Source: Ganoderma boninense (taxonomy: Eukaryota; Basidiomycota; Agaricomycetes; Polyporales; Polyporaceae). From it: 64,000 bases of DNA. Positions 1 through 11,689 of this stretch are shown here, piece after piece; position 1 is the stretch's first letter; every line of letters begins with the position of its first letter. Where the stretch lies: positions 3,038,001-3,102,000 of the forward strand of contig CM035308.1 in NCBI GenBank assembly GCA_002900995.3, given 5' to 3'. Under the pieces are notes generated by a model that ran no database searches, was not told where the DNA came from, and saw only the letters and a program-made list of their open reading frames with translations. Position numbers and translations under genes: made by a program.

Positions 1-1097
1 GCGTGAGGGATGGAGGCCAGGAAGTCGGAGGGAGGGGATGGGTTGTTTGAGAGCGGTCGAAGGTGGACTTATATATTGAGCAGAACATGGTGCGGTGCGA
101 GGGAGTTTGGGCATGGCGAGGGCTTCATGAGTGGTTGGATGAGGGCGGGGGGGGCGGGGTGTGATTACGACATGGAATGGTGGGGTGCCTCGAACGGGAA
201 GGAGAGGAAACAACAATAAACTTACCTCGTGGCCCGGATGCGTGATCTCATTGTCAGCCTGACCACATGCTCCAGACGATTTTTGTAGGATATGATTGGC
301 GGCGGGGCAAGTCTTGCTAATGATTGATGTCTGGGACGTGTGGACGCGGTAGCTGCGGGGTGTGCGAGGACAGTCGATGAGTGAGGCGCCGGGCGAGATA
401 ACGATCTGCGCGATTAGGATGCCCAAAGCTGTGCAGGACGGTGGGTCGACGGAATGCGAGGGTGTGCTGCTTTGGAATCAGGTTGTGTTGAGGATGCGGT
501 GGCAGGGATTGCAAAGGAGAGTGGTGAGGGTAAGGTGTATCGTTAGCACAGGGCATGTGAGTTGGGGGACGGTGAATGGAAGTCTGTGCTTCCCCGTGGG
601 ATGTGGAACCACATTGGCGCTGAAGCACTCTGCTGGGTATATGGTCGCCGCCTCGCCTGTGTCTCCCCTCCCCTGCCCCCCCCTCCTCCCTGGTGTGCTG
701 GCAACTTGCACCCACTCATATCTCCGAGAGGCCGCTTTGGCTCTGAGAAAGCATTGCCGCCTTTCGAGCACGCTTCTTCCAACCTTGTCACGATTTCTGT
801 CAACCCTTCCAGTCCATGTGATGCCTCGTGATCGCTTGAAGGTGCGTCGAGCCAGCAATGGCTCTTATCTCTGTGCAAATCGTGATTAACTCAGTCTATT
901 TCCTCAGTCAGCTTCAAGAGCTCAAGATCATGTGCAGTGGCTGCTCAAGACAGGCTGACGAAGTTCCGCCCTAGACTCAGGACCGAGCGGTTTCCGAGCA
1001 ACCAGTGAGTACAGACAGTTCGTCGAGATGCGCGTACTCACTGATTTTATTTGCCAAAGAATCTTTGCTCCACTAGGGAGAGAGGGGTGTGGCGCTG
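1..1097. other. Left edge, no supported gene
   Basis: Open frames occur on both strands but none has a domain, sensible codon pattern or clean splice signals. A perfect-looking 5' splice site lies on the minus strand near 219-224, so a gene running off the left edge is possible. The left end of the hAT element whose right end is at 4841 was looked for here (TAAGGCTG with CACGG) and was not found, so this may be the inner 5' part of that element or unrelated DNA. Confidence 0.4.
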
Positions 1098-1105
1098 TAT
1101 ATAAA
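1098..1105 (+). promoter_or_regulatory. TATA box of the hAT transposase gene
   Basis: TATATAAA lies about 90 bases before the ATG at 1194, in a stretch with no upstream in-frame coding. It is the only strong TATA element just ahead of the transposase, so it probably marks the element's own promoter. Confidence 0.45.
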
Positions 1106-1193
1106 TTCGCGGTCTCAAGCCCGAGGTGAGTAAACTGACGTGCTGCGTCGCTTTCGTGCTCGCTCGCTCATCTCATCGTCTCCTCATCCTTCC

Positions 1194-4100
1194 ATGGCGC
1201 CTCGCAAGCAAGCGAACGACACGTCTGGCAAACGTCGGCGCCGCATGAGCGACGAGGCCGGTCAAGAGACCATCTCGGACAACGCGAGTTCCAATGCCCC
1301 TGAGCGGGGGTCGACAGCTTCCCGGGCCCGTGCCTCTCGCGGTAACGCCACCAAGAAGCATCCGAAGGCGTCGGCGGACGACGCGCAATCCTCGAAAGAC
1401 CGAGAGGACACGCAGCCATCGAGCGGTGAGGACGATGGGGACAGACCGGCTCAGGATCCCGCCTCGGACGCTGTCAGTTGTGCGTCCGAGACGTCGTTCG
1501 CGGCGCGCCGGGTTGCGCGTCTGGAAGAGAAGTACAGGGATTTAAATTCTCAGGCTTCGCTGGGTGCGCACCATCCCCTTCCTGCCTCGTCTGCATGGTC
1601 TTGGGTACTAATTCACAACCGCGCACACCTGCAGATGCTCGCGCCGTGAAGTGGAGCTCGCACGTTTACAAGCACTTCCGTGCGCCAATCATCACGACGA
1701 AGAAGGACGGGACTCTTACATCTCGCTTCGTGTGCATTAAGTAGGTCGCCCACTTGTTCTAGCGGGTAGTCTTGACTAAAACTTACTGATGCTTGTTTGT
1801 CATCAGGAACCCTTCGAAGCACGTTGATCGCGCGCTCGGAGACGAGTCTACAGGCAACCTGAACAGGCACATCCACGCCTGCAGTCCTGAGAAGCCGGAA
1901 GACGCGCAGGAGATCACCGAGTACGCCCAGGGGGTGAATTACAGCTACGCGCGCGTCCGATTCCTTCTCGCAATGTGGATCGCACGCCGCCACCGTCCGT
2001 TCGCAATCATAGAGGACCCGGAATTCGTCGAGCTTCTGCACATGCTCTACGCGCGCATCCAGATCCCTTCGCGCGTAACCGTTTCACGGGATCTCAAAGA
2101 CATTTTCGAAGATTCGCGCGCGAGAGTCAAGGCGAAACTGCAAGTACGTACTTCTTAGCTATTCTATGTATCTCGGGGTCACGGCTTACAATTTCGGGAA
2201 GCAGGGGCTCCCAGGGAAAATACATATCTGCGTGGATGGCTGGACTGCCCCCAACATCATCTCCTTCCTCGGTGTGACCGCGCACTGGCACGAAAACGGC
2301 CAGATCCAACACATCATACTTGATTTCATCAAGTGAGTGATCCATTCAGTTTGGCACTCGAGAGCCGCAACGGATACCCGACACTGACAAATGATATTTT
2401 GCAGGTTGGGCAAGGGCCATACCGGCGCGTACTTGGCTGCCAAACTCATGGCCTTGCTCGAGGAATTCGACATTGTCCAAAAGGGCTGTGCATTCACAAT
2501 CCCCTCGCCCGAAACTCGTACTCAGGCACGTAACTCACCGGTGATCCGGATTCCAGGTGCTCGCCGTGACTTGCGACAACGCCTCGAACAACGCGAAGAT
2601 GATCACCGAAATGAAGAGACTTAACCCTTCCTTCCGCGGCCCGGACGGCCGTGTGCGTTGCTTCGGCCATGTAATCAATCTCGTTGTGAAGGTACGCCAT
2701 ATCCTTTTTGGCGGCGTATCTAAACTGACACTCCTTACTTCTCGTTAGGCAATACTCTCGGAATTTGGCCAGAAGGCGAAGTCGGGCATGGGTGGAGAAG
2801 CAGACCAAGACATAGCCGCTCTCGAAGACCCGGAGGATGCGGACGACGAGGACGAGGACGACGAACAGGAGACCGACGCTGCGCGCGAGGCTGCAGACGA
2901 CGCGGACATAGACGAGGTGGAGGAAGGAGACGAAGAACAACCCGCCCTGGTGGTTACCGAGGCAGACCGGAAGCTTGGCCGACTGACTCTCCACAAGGTA
3001 CGCACACTGTCCGTCGACTGAGAGCCATGGCGATTTGCGTACCCATCATGTAACAATCTTTAAACTAGATAATCAAACTGTCGCACAAAGTCTGGAACAG
3101 TCCCACCGTTCGCGAGGAGATGTCCAGCCAGGCCAAGGCTGCCGGGAAGAAGAGCAAGGTGCTGATTCGCGCTGTCAGAACCCGCTGGAACACCGTGACG
3201 ATGGTGCTCGAACGCGCGCTTGAACTTCGCGCGATTCTCTTCAACGTTTGCGACAAAGCCGAGTTCAACAAGACGCAAGGTGTCCGGCTCCGCCGCTTCA
3301 TTGTCGAGGACGACGACTGGCGGATCCTCGAAGAGCTACATACCCTGCTTGCGGTAAGAGGTTAGTTCTGGTCCAACACTTGTTCGTACTCATGTTTCTC
3401 GCATTCCCAGACGTTTCTGGAGGCCACGGTTGCGATATCGCACTCGTCGACCCCCCTCCTTCACGACGTCATTCCGCGGATCGACGTAATGACGAAACAC
3501 CTCGAAGACACTCGAGACAACGTCAAGATCCTGCCCCTCGTTCGCGCAGCTGCCCACAAGGGGTACAAGATACTCCAAAAGTACTACCGACACACAGACG
3601 AAACGCCATTCTGTCGCGTCGCGATTTGTGAGTAGCGCCACTCCTTCCACATTAGCATATTGCCCTGCTGATCACTTCTTGGTAGTGCTCCATCCGTGCT
3701 ACAAAAAGAGGTACTTCACGCGGGCTCGATGGCTTCGCGACTGGGTGGAGAAGTCCCTCCTCCTCATACGAGCTGAGTGGGAGACCCACTATCGCAACCG
3801 AGCCGACAGCGCGACTCCGGGCACTGCTGCCTCTGGAGCTAACGGCACGGGCGGGGCTGTCGTTTTGCAAGCACTTGTATCACATGGCACTGCGGTGAGT
3901 CGAAGCCAGTCTGCCTCCGAGTCTCTCTATTCAACTCACTGTGCATCACACTCGGACTCCAACAGGCACGCGCTGCGCGGGACATGCTCGCGGCCATCAC
4001 TGGCGCCGACGAGCTCGATGAAGAGGACGCGCTTGAAGAATACCTCGAGGCCCCGCTCCGCACCAAGCAAACCGATCCTCTGAAATATTGGAACAATGCC

Positions 4101-4512
4101 CTCGTCAACGGAACCGCGAATCCCGACCTCGCACAGATGGCACTCGACATACTCTCCATCCCTGGTGAGTCCCCCACAATATTCCCCTCCGTCTAGGCTG
4201 TACATGTGCTAACTCAGATTCTCCCCATGCGACTCGGCTTCGTATGATCCAGCCACATCCATGGACGCGGAACGGGCTTTTTCCCGAGGCTGCCTTACAG
4301 TGTCCCGTCTACGCCACTCCCTTTCAGATCAGACCGTGCGCGCGAGCACCGTACTCGGGTCCTGGGCACGCTACCCGGCACTTGTCTCCGAGGCAGATGC
4401 TATAGAGCTGCTGCGGCGAAAGGAAAAGGGCAAGGGCAAGTCTAGCGTAGTGACTGATGTTGCCGCAGTACAGCCCCGCACAGGCTCTGAGGTTATCTCG
4501 CTCTCAGACTAG
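1194..4512 (+). CDS. hAT-family transposase, apparently complete, many introns
   Basis: Cut-and-paste DNA transposase of the hAT superfamily, expected to act in the nucleus on its own terminal repeats. Joining about a dozen exons over short introns gives roughly 850-880 residues with no stop that I could not splice out. The N-terminus is Lys/Ser-rich. A BED-like region follows (exons near 1640-1740 and 1807-2140). The RNase H-fold core shows CVDGWTAPN (near 2230) and VTCDNASNN (near 2565) with their catalytic-type Asp residues, then CFGHVINLVVK (near 2660). An acidic Asp/Glu insert (2790-2940) sits inside the core. The C-terminal dimerisation domain has ALDILSIP spliced to SMDAERAFSRG (near 4140 and 4260), the hallmark of the family. 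The ATG at 1194 is the first in the frame downstream of the TATA box. The stop is at 4510-4512. Activity is inferred only from frame integrity; splicing of every exon is unverified. Confidence 0.85.
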
Positions 4513-4841
4513 ATAGTTGAACAAATAGACCAGACCTGCGTATATTTCTTTGTACCCTATGTTGAAGTTAAGAATTCAATGAATATTGACCACGAACACC
4601 ATATCCATGGACAACAATAAATGTTATTGCTTGGTTAACCCGCCAATCAATGCACTACCTACAGGTATGTTCGCGGATCCGGATCAACTTGAAGGTAAAC
4701 CCGCCAACCCTCGACCTGGACCCGCGGGTCCGGGTCGATTTTTGACCCGCACCCGTACAGGTGCGGGTCGAGGCTTGATAACTGGAAATACCTGTGGGTT
4801 CGGGTCCGGGTGACCTGCGGGTCGACCCGTGTTCAGCCTTA
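4513..4841 (+). mobile_element. Right end of the first hAT element
   Basis: After the transposase stop, 4690-4830 is packed with GGGTC/GACCC motifs in both orientations, for example GACCCGCGGGTC and GTGCGGGTCGA. Such subterminal repeats are typical transposase-binding regions of hAT elements. The element ends with CCCGTGTTCAGCCTTA at 4841. Its reverse complement begins TAAGGCTGAACACGG, matching the terminus of the second hAT (TAAGGCTGGTCACGG) at 13 of 15 positions. The following eight bases, GACAAGCT, are the expected target duplication, but the left partner was not found in the window. Confidence 0.7.
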
Positions 4842-5855
4842 GACAAGCTGCTCGGTGATTGCGCGGTGAATGTCAGTCGTGGTAAATTCGCGCATTTTGG
4901 TAACTCCGGGATAGAGGGCGTAGATCGCGTCCTGGAATTCGGCGTAGGATTTTGCGGTGTCAGTAAATTCATCAATAAACTTCCATCCTCACTCAACTGA
5001 CGGCAGCGGGTAGCGAACAGCCATTTCCTTCCGCATGGTCCAGTCGGCTGTGTTGGCGTTTGGCATGCCATGGCGAATGAAAAGTGCTTCTAGGTCGTCG
5101 AAGTAGCGGTGTAGCAATTGCGGGTCGGTTTTGTCAAACTTCGGACAAGTCTTTTCGCCTCTAACAGGCATTGCCTGCTTTGCGGCTTGCAAGGCTGGAA
5201 TGGACATGGCGGCTACAGGTGAAGCGATCAGGGGTCGTAAGACGAGTGTGTTCGAGGTCGGTGTAGGAGAAGGCGACGAAAGCGACTCGAGGTAGATTTG
5301 ATACAGAGGCTTGTAGAGCGACGGGATGTATTCGAGGTCGACTTGGACCGGTGTGGGTGTTATCGGCGAAAGGCGAGATGTGGACGGGTCTGCACTCGTC
5401 GTGAGCGATAGGATGGCCGAAAGTGGGTTCGAAACTGAGACTGGCGGAGTAGCTAGCGAACTGGGAAGCGTGAGCTCGACTTCAGATTCGGACGAGAGTT
5501 CTGAACCGAAAGGGTCGTTATCTGGTGTTGCCTCCGGAGGAGTCAACTCAATTAGAAGGTCTTCTTCGGGTACGCCCAAGGCTCGGAGTTCGCAAATCCC
5601 ACAAGAGACCGACAGCTCGTAAAACGAGTCGGAATAGAACCGCTAGCGAAATGCCAGCAGTTGTTGTTCGGGTTGCGGGTTGGTCTCGCGCTCAGGCGAG
5701 TTTTGTGAAGACGATGAGTCAGGCGACTGGGAACGAGCCGGCTGTGGTGTATGCCAACGACATTGACAATAGTCGATTAGACCGTTGAGGTAGTTAACTT
5801 CGTATAAGAAGTGAGGATCGTCGGCCAAATGCCGAGCGACAGCGACGGGAACCAA
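4842..5855 (-). pseudogene. Ty3/Gypsy gag fragment, interrupted by the hAT
   Basis: The minus-strand frame from 5855 down to 4842 has the character of an Agaricomycete Ty3/Gypsy Gag. It runs from a segment reading HFLYEVNYLNGLIDYCQCRW, through a Ser/Pro-rich linker, to a capsid-like block containing CPKFDKTDPQLLHRYFDDLE and, after a stop, WKFIDEFTDTAKSYAEFQDA. Two in-frame stops break it: TAG at 5643-5645 and TGA at 4989-4991. The frame then runs straight into the end of the hAT element, so the last stop at 4839-4841 is created by the hAT terminus. The rest of gag and all of pol are absent from the window. Recognition is by family pattern; the coding state is clearly dead. Confidence 0.75.
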
Positions 5856-5866
5856 CAGAAAACCCC

Positions 5867-5887
5867 CTCGTGGTGGGCTCCAAATGA
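5867..5887 (-). other. Probable primer binding site
   Basis: Directly inside the LTR on the minus strand is TTTGGAGCCCACCACGAGG, placed where a tRNA primer-binding site is expected. I did not match it to a specific tRNA 3' end. Confidence 0.4.
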
Positions 5888-6822
5888 TGTATACGGTCTG
5901 GGGAACTGCTGCGAAAACAACAGAACCAGCTAACCGGAAAAGAAGGAGGGAGTCGTCGAGTGCTCGCTAATCGCTACTAACCAATACCACAGAGGGCCTA
6001 AGACCAGCGGGCTAGTCGGTGAATGGTCGTGCGCGACGCGCGATGGGTGGAAGTAGAATACGAGGAGCTCTCGGCGAGCAACGTGGAAGACGATGGTGAA
6101 CGAAAGAGACTCTCGGGTTCTGCGACGATGGACAAGCGACGATGTGCGAACAAATACGATAATGACTCTCAGCGAGCCGGATACGATGAGCGACGAGCGA
6201 TGCGATGAGCGAGCGAGGTGAGCGAAAAGTGAGAAGTCAACGGGGTGCCAAAATCTGTATTGCCAAGACTAAGAACATCATCTATATATTGGTACAGGAA
6301 GGAAACCCTAGAAACCGACGGGAAAACAACAGGAAACGAATGGCCGGCTACAGCGACCAATCATAGAAAGGGATGGAGAAGACAAAGGAGGAAGTGGAGC
6401 GAATATGTCGACGACTTGTCGCCTTTGAGTGACCGTCACGGGGCGACCGCTGAAAACTCGCGAGCAATCGAAGAGTCCCGACCGGCCTATGAAAGGTCCT
6501 ACCAATGGCGAAATACGAGCGAGCAATCGAAGATGTACCACGCGTATACCGCGGCCGGTCCGATGCAGAAAGGGGGTCCTGACGGGCGACCCGTGAACCA
6601 CACGGGACTGATACGTGGGGGGCAAAACACCAGATCGAACACCGAGCTTGGCGAGGTGTAGTATCGGCCCGCGGGTGAGCGACGTAGTGGGCGACAAGGC
6701 GAGCGACTGAGCGAACGAACGAAGACAGACGGAGTCGGTGAAGGCGAAAAGAACAGGGTGATATATGAAACAGGAATACGGCCTATCCGAGTAGTAAACA
6801 GGCTACAAGCCCATCATCGTCA
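5888..6822 (-). repeat. Ty3/Gypsy LTR, 935 bp
   Basis: On the plus strand the segment starts TGTATACGG and ends CATCATCGTCA, so in element orientation it opens TGACGATGATGGGC and closes CGTATACA, giving the standard TG...CA ends. It contains an AT-rich TATATA box in element orientation near 6282-6292, and lies immediately 5' of the primer binding site and gag frame. The bases after it (GTGAG, 6823-6827) would be the 5-bp target duplication. The partner LTR lies outside the window or was lost. Many GAGCGA-type short motifs fill 6020-6230 and 6660-6720. Boundaries rest on TG/CA and position only. Confidence 0.65.
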
Positions 6823-7504
6823 GTGAGCCAGAGGTGCTTGATGTAGACATCGGAGGATGAGCGCAGGCCCGTGAGTGGGACTTTTATGTATTATTTTTCA
6901 GGAAAACATATGCCTGCACCTGTAGCCAGCTGCACGGCGACGAGGACAAGGTGCAGTAGGGGGCAGGTGGGCATCCAAAAAAGGCAGGAGCGGGCACGCA
7001 GTTGGCACCTATGGGTATCTTATCTAGAGATAAGAGTAAGCACCTTACATCCGGAAAAGGCAGGAGGTTGTTCAGGCTTACCCTCCGGTTGGTACATACC
7101 AGTGCTGGCCAGACAGAAAAGCGCCTGTCATGACCACCGGTGTTTACCTGGCCGATGCACTTTTGTCAAGTTAAAATGGTGGTTTTTGTCAGTCGAATCT
7201 CCCAGCATGCGGAGTGAACACTGGTAGTCCCCTTGTGCGCCTCCACCGAGACCCAGGTTGTCTTGCAATGTGGCACCTGGTGACACACATCCACCGCGGC
7301 TCCTTCTTGGGTCCGCGCAACCCCTGTGAGCTGAGAGCTATGTAGGCAGCGGGATGGAGGGAGCACACCTCACCCCAGTCCCTGCACGCTGCCTGCAGGT
7401 GAGATGTGTTCTGGTCTCACCGACAAGCTCTCACTCATACCGTAATGTGCCGCCTGCAGCTTTCAGGTTTTTTGTTACATTCAGCCGCAAGCCATCTTAA
7501 GATC
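6823..7504. other. Spacer before the DIRS-like gag
   Basis: No coding exon is evident. The stretch probably contains the 5' untranslated and terminal part of the DIRS-like element. I searched it against 15340-15660 for split direct or inverted terminal repeats and saw none by eye. Confidence 0.4.
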
Positions 7505-8950
7505 ATGTCGAGCGATGGACCTCCAAAGCGAAAGCCACAATCTCGCGCGCAGGGGCGGATCGCAGAACCAGAAGCGGGGCCGTCGAAATCGCAGCCAGTC
7601 ACCACACACACGAGCTCGACGCAATCGAGTGGGGGACAGCACTCACAGCCCCACATGCAGTTGTAGCCCCATGTGCAGTTGCAGCCCGGACTTCAGGAGC
7701 GACCGGAGGAGCAGTGTCCTGAGCCAGGGCAGAGCGAGCAGCCGGCGCAAGGTTTCAACACGGCGATCGTGCAGCAGTGCATTGACCTTGTCAAAGTGTA
7801 CCAAAGGGGGGAACTCTCGAGAGGCTGGGTCACATTGTCCCTTGCCAACAAGCTCGGCATTCATGGGAAGCTGGACGACCCCCCAGCTGCTATATCGGCT
7901 CTTGGCACCTATTGTGCCCAGATCAATGAGATTGACATCTCTCGGAAGGCTACACAGTCCGGATCTCAGCGTGGATCGTGCCACTCCTCCGTGGACCCAG
8001 ACGACGAGGGCAGAGAGTGAGGACGATCTCGCACTCGACATGCCGGAAAGGGGAAGAAACACGCGGACCACTCACGGAGTAAGTCCAGGTCGAGTGGACA
8101 ATCCCACTTGTGGTCGATCTTGCCCCTCGCTCTTAGCGAGGATGAACACTCCTCCAAGAGGCAAAAGCCGGACCCGTCAGAGTACGCGTGGGCAACCTCG
8201 AACACCCTCGTGGAGAAGACGTTACGACCGGAGGTCCTCCAAATGCTCGTCCAACTCAGGCAGTATGCGAAAGACATCCACTTCACAAAGTCGAACCTCC
8301 TTAACTCTGTTGGAGTGCCTGAGTTCCCTGACGCAGAGTGGGGGAACGTTCTTTGCAGAAAGGTCGTCGACCTCAACCACGTCTTCAGCGGACAATACTC
8401 GTTCAGAAAGGATGAGAAACACACTGAGAAGTTTGGGCCACTTGAGCTCTCCTATAGGACGATCACGCCCTCAAAGACTATTAAGTCCGTGGGCGACTGG
8501 GTCATCGCGTGGCAGAGAACCACTGCAGCTGTGCTCTACGCCTTCTCGCATCGCAAACTCGAACTCGAGGGATACTACGAACACATCTTCAGCTTGTTCA
8601 GCGCCATACACCCGGACTACCATCACCGCGTCCTCGACTACGACCGAGCAGCCCAAAAGAAGGCGGCAGCCGTGTGCACCATCCTCCTCACGGACATCCA
8701 CGAGTTTGCATTCCTCCGCACCCTCTACATTGAGTCTATTGGGGCCTCCATCACTATGCCTGTTACCCCCGTCACTCCCGATGGCAAGAAGCGTAAGGGC
8801 AGAGCACCAGGCGATGAGCCCTGCCGTCGCTGGAACCACAGCATTTGCAACACCTCCAACAGTGCCTGCAAGTACAGCTACCGTTGCTCCAACTGTGGTG
8901 CCACCGGACATCCTGTCTCCGGATGTCCTAAGGACAAGAAGCACCAGTGA
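7505..8950 (+). pseudogene. DIRS-like Gag protein with CCHC knuckle, two stops
   Basis: One frame from the ATG at 7505 (MSSDGPPKRK) to the stop at 8948-8950 would encode about 480 residues. It has a Gln/Pro-rich N-terminus, an Arg/Ser-rich linker (8020-8110), a helical middle and a C-terminal zinc knuckle CSNCGATGHPVSGC (C-x2-C-x4-H-x4-C) followed by a basic tail. This is the layout of a retroelement nucleocapsid protein. The frame is cut by TAG at 7664-7666 and TGA at 8018-8020. The second is what a single C-to-T change at a CpG would produce from an Arg codon. The RT frame begins about 85 bases downstream. Confidence 0.7.
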
Positions 8951-9035
8951 GGCCATTGCCACCCCCTGTTTCCTCTGCAATCTTGTTTGGGATGACTGGG
9001 AGCCACCCGCCCGTTGACTCGTCAACTTCTCCTTA

Positions 9036-9375
9036 ATGCACAATCCCCTGCCCGACGTACCACCCTCTATCCTAAACAATCCTACAATCAATGCCACCTT
9101 GGCTGCATGCCCTGACCTATTCAAAATTGTTACTCCAATTAAAATTGATGTCTTCAAGTCACTCCTCCAAGACCATCCCAACCCTGCCTTCATTGCCTCT
9201 GTCGTTAAGGGCCTCCGTGTCAGCTTCTGGCCCTTTGCCGATGGTCAGCCTGACGAGTACCCAGACACTTGGGATGAGACTCACCTGCCTCTCTTAGAAG
9301 AGCGTGCCCGGCAGTTTCTCTGTGAGCAGCATGACAAGGAGATCTCTCTAGAGCGTTACTCGCCATCCTTCGGCC
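9036..9375 (+). pseudogene. DIRS-like pol, N-terminal part upstream of the hAT insertion
   Basis: The open frame from 9036 reads through PLPDVPPSILNNPTINATLA and FWPFADGQPDEYPDTWDETH to SPSFG, where it meets the hAT terminus. The eight bases at 9368-9375 are repeated at 12875-12882. Removing the element and one copy joins the frame directly to the RT motif block at 12883, with no loss of register. The start codon is uncertain; a frame overlap with Gag is common in such elements. Confidence 0.7.
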
Positions 9376-9390
9376 TAAGGCTGGTCACGG
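9376..9390 (+). repeat. Left terminal inverted repeat of second hAT
   Basis: TAAGGCTGGTCACGG, an exact reverse complement of 12860-12874. It is preceded by target duplication CTTCGGCC at 9368-9375. Confidence 0.92.
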
Positions 9391-9666
9391 TTACAGTTAA
9401 CACTACGGTTAACCTGTAACCGAGCCGCCAGATGCACCGCAGATATATGATCTGCGGATAAGTGTTCACCGCGGTTCAGTTAATTACGGCTCCGGATCGG
9501 AGGCTCCGGGGACACGGTTTGGACCGCGGTTTAACCGCGAGTGTTGTGGGTCGCGATCAGTCGCACAGCGCACCAAATTGTTCGATAAAAGCATTTGTTG
9601 TACATTGAAATTGACTGCTATCCCATACGTATACTCATACATTGTGTTACTACTTTGCTACGCCCC
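9391..9666. repeat. Left subterminal repeat zone of second hAT
   Basis: GCGGTT, ACCGCGGT and GGTTAAC-type motifs recur in both orientations (for example near 9470, 9520 and 9530). They mirror the right zone and are likely transposase-binding sites. There is no coding exon apart from the end of the minus-strand gene at 9667. Confidence 0.6.
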
Positions 9667-11205
9667 CTACATGGTGCGTCTAAGAAGGAGGTTACGAACC
9701 GCACGCACGAACTCCTCCTCGTCCCACCCCTGCGCGTCACCATCCTCGTCATCCGAAGAGTCATTCAGAGTCTCCAACCGAGGCATGCTGTCCTCGCTGT
9801 CAGACCCACCATCTCCATCCTCATCCTCATTGCTGCTGTCGCTCTTGCCGTTGTCGCTGTCGCTGTCGTGGTCGCCGTTGTTGTACGTAACCTGGTCGTC
9901 TGTGTCGGAGCGAGCTGGTGAGGCAGCACGAGTAGGACCAGCCGCGGACTGAAGCGTGATTCTGGTGGCGATGACGTCGATTGTGGTGGTGGTATCGTTG
10001 GAGGATATGATGCGCACGGTGCGCTGCGACCCTCCGGAGACGGCCAGTCCAGCGCGCTCCACATCTAGAGAGGATGGAACTCCGGGAATGTCGTCGCCAT
10101 TGGGCGGGGACCCGAGGGGGGCTTCATCATGCGGGATTCCCTCAGACAGGCGCGTGAGGAACGGCTCGAGTGGAACCTCTGCCGCCAGCAGCCCGTCGCG
10201 AACCTGGTTGAGGAATCGGGCACGGCTGATCTCGTGGCGACTGTATGGCCCCCAGAGGGCAGTGATAATAAACAGCTGCGCAAGTGTGTCAGGAGTGAGG
10301 TCCACTTCGGATTCCGACTCGCCCTGAGCGCCGGCAAGGTCCCCGCGCGGGACGGCGGGCTCGGGCGCGGACTCGGAACACCCGCCCGCTTGAGTAACGT
10401 CGGAGGAGACAGCGAGAGGGCTGTGTGTTTCCGCCGTCGCGGGGGTAGTAGTGGTCGCGGTAGCGAGGTTCGCGGTGGGTGGAGAGGATGGCGCGGGCTT
10501 CGGAGAGCCGGAAGACACGCGGAGAGCGTCGAAAAGCTGGACGAGGTTCGCGAGCGGTTCAAAGAGCTCATCCGAAGGCTGGACAAGGGGAGGAATGTTG
10601 GTCGGGGCGATGAATATGTTCTTCCCCGCACACAAGCGTCAGCCGGCAGTTAAACGTAAGAGCAGTGGACAACGAGAACTCACGTCGGGGAGCATCATAT
10701 GGACCCATTCGAGAAGGTCGACGAGAGCTTTCTCCACGCTCTCGTGGTCGTCGTGAGTGCGCGAAAGTTCGACCATGGCCTCGGAGAAAGTCTTGAAGAG
10801 ACGCGTCTTGACATGGCGCAGGCCTCTGCCAAACGCGCGATAGGTGAGCGCGATGTCGAGGAGGAGGACCCTCTGCTGGTCGGTTAGGTCGCAGTGCGTC
10901 CCCACTTCCCCTTGAATGAGCGCGATCCAGTCGTCGAAGGTGCTAGGCTCTGGGAGCTTCTCGACGCTCTTGGGCGTAGGAAGTGTGATCTGCGGGGAGG
11001 AGTGGACCGAGTGGTTAGGACAAGTGTCGACAGCGAGGTGCGTGCGTAACTCATGACGAGAGTAGGCACTTACGGAGAGGGTGGCGACATGGGCGTCGAC
11101 GTAGAGGGTGAGGGATTCGACATCCTTGCTCGTCCATTTGGCAGCTGTGTCGATGAGGAGGTAAATCTGAGGGTTCGAGGCGAGCGTGTCGGGCATGTCG
11201 GGCAT
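9667..11205 (-). CDS. Captured gene inside the hAT, unknown function, 463 residues
   Basis: Three exons on the minus strand (11205-11074, 10989-10684, 10620-9667) join in phase 0 at GTAAGT...GCAG and GTGAGT...GAAG sites. They give 463 codons and a stop, with no internal break. The first two exons encode a compact, largely helical domain, including STFDDWIALIQGEVGTHCDL and LVDLLEWVHMMLPD. The third has a further helical block, a Pro/Ala/Ser/Thr-rich linker, a second helical stretch around FIITALWGPYSRHEISRARF, and a strongly acidic Asp/Ser tail ending EFVRAVRNLLLRRTM. No catalytic motif, signal peptide, membrane segment or zinc finger is visible, and I do not recognise the family. It is not part of any hAT transposase I know. 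It could be a transduplicated host gene or an accessory gene of this hAT lineage. The start at 11205 is one of two Met codons nine bases apart in a repeated GGGCATGTC run. Confidence 0.6.
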
Positions 11206-11689
11206 GTCGGGTGCAGGATGGATGCTGGGATGGGAGGAGTGTGGGCAGGCGAGTAGACGGGATGGGGACGTATCGAGAACGGGGTGCGAGTACACTGAAG
11301 AAAAGTACTTCAGATGTGGTCCCCGAACAGGCGCGAGGGGCCAAGGGTTACCTCGAACGAGCGCTTGCAAGGTTAGACAGCCGAAGAAACACATACTGTC
11401 GGTTTACCGCCCCGAGGGCCAGCCTTCGGAATGACGCGGGTGCCCGTCCTTCCGAGAGCTCCAGTGTTGACCTCAGAGGAGTATGGCGCAATTGTCGTGG
11501 GGTCGCGCGAAGAAAGCCGATGTTGTGCTGCGAAGTCGGGGTACAACGCCTGGCGTCTAAGTGCTCAGATCTGGATCTGAGCACGATTGGAAGTTGATAA
11601 GTGAATTTCAAAGAGCGTGCGATGCAGGAGACCAGCTGAGGGAGGAAAGAGGAGGAGTTTGGGTGGAGGCGGAGTTCACAGTTCCTGGC

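Noticed and set aside
950..975. CAGGCTGACGAAG as left end of the first hAT
   Set aside because: Only a few bases agree with TAAGGCTGAACACGG, there is no GACAAGCT flank and no GGGTC-rich zone beside it.
7515..9017. 500-codon plus-strand ORF
   Set aside because: Arg/Ser/Thr-rich alternative frame of the DIRS-like Gag; the real frame carries the CCHC knuckle.
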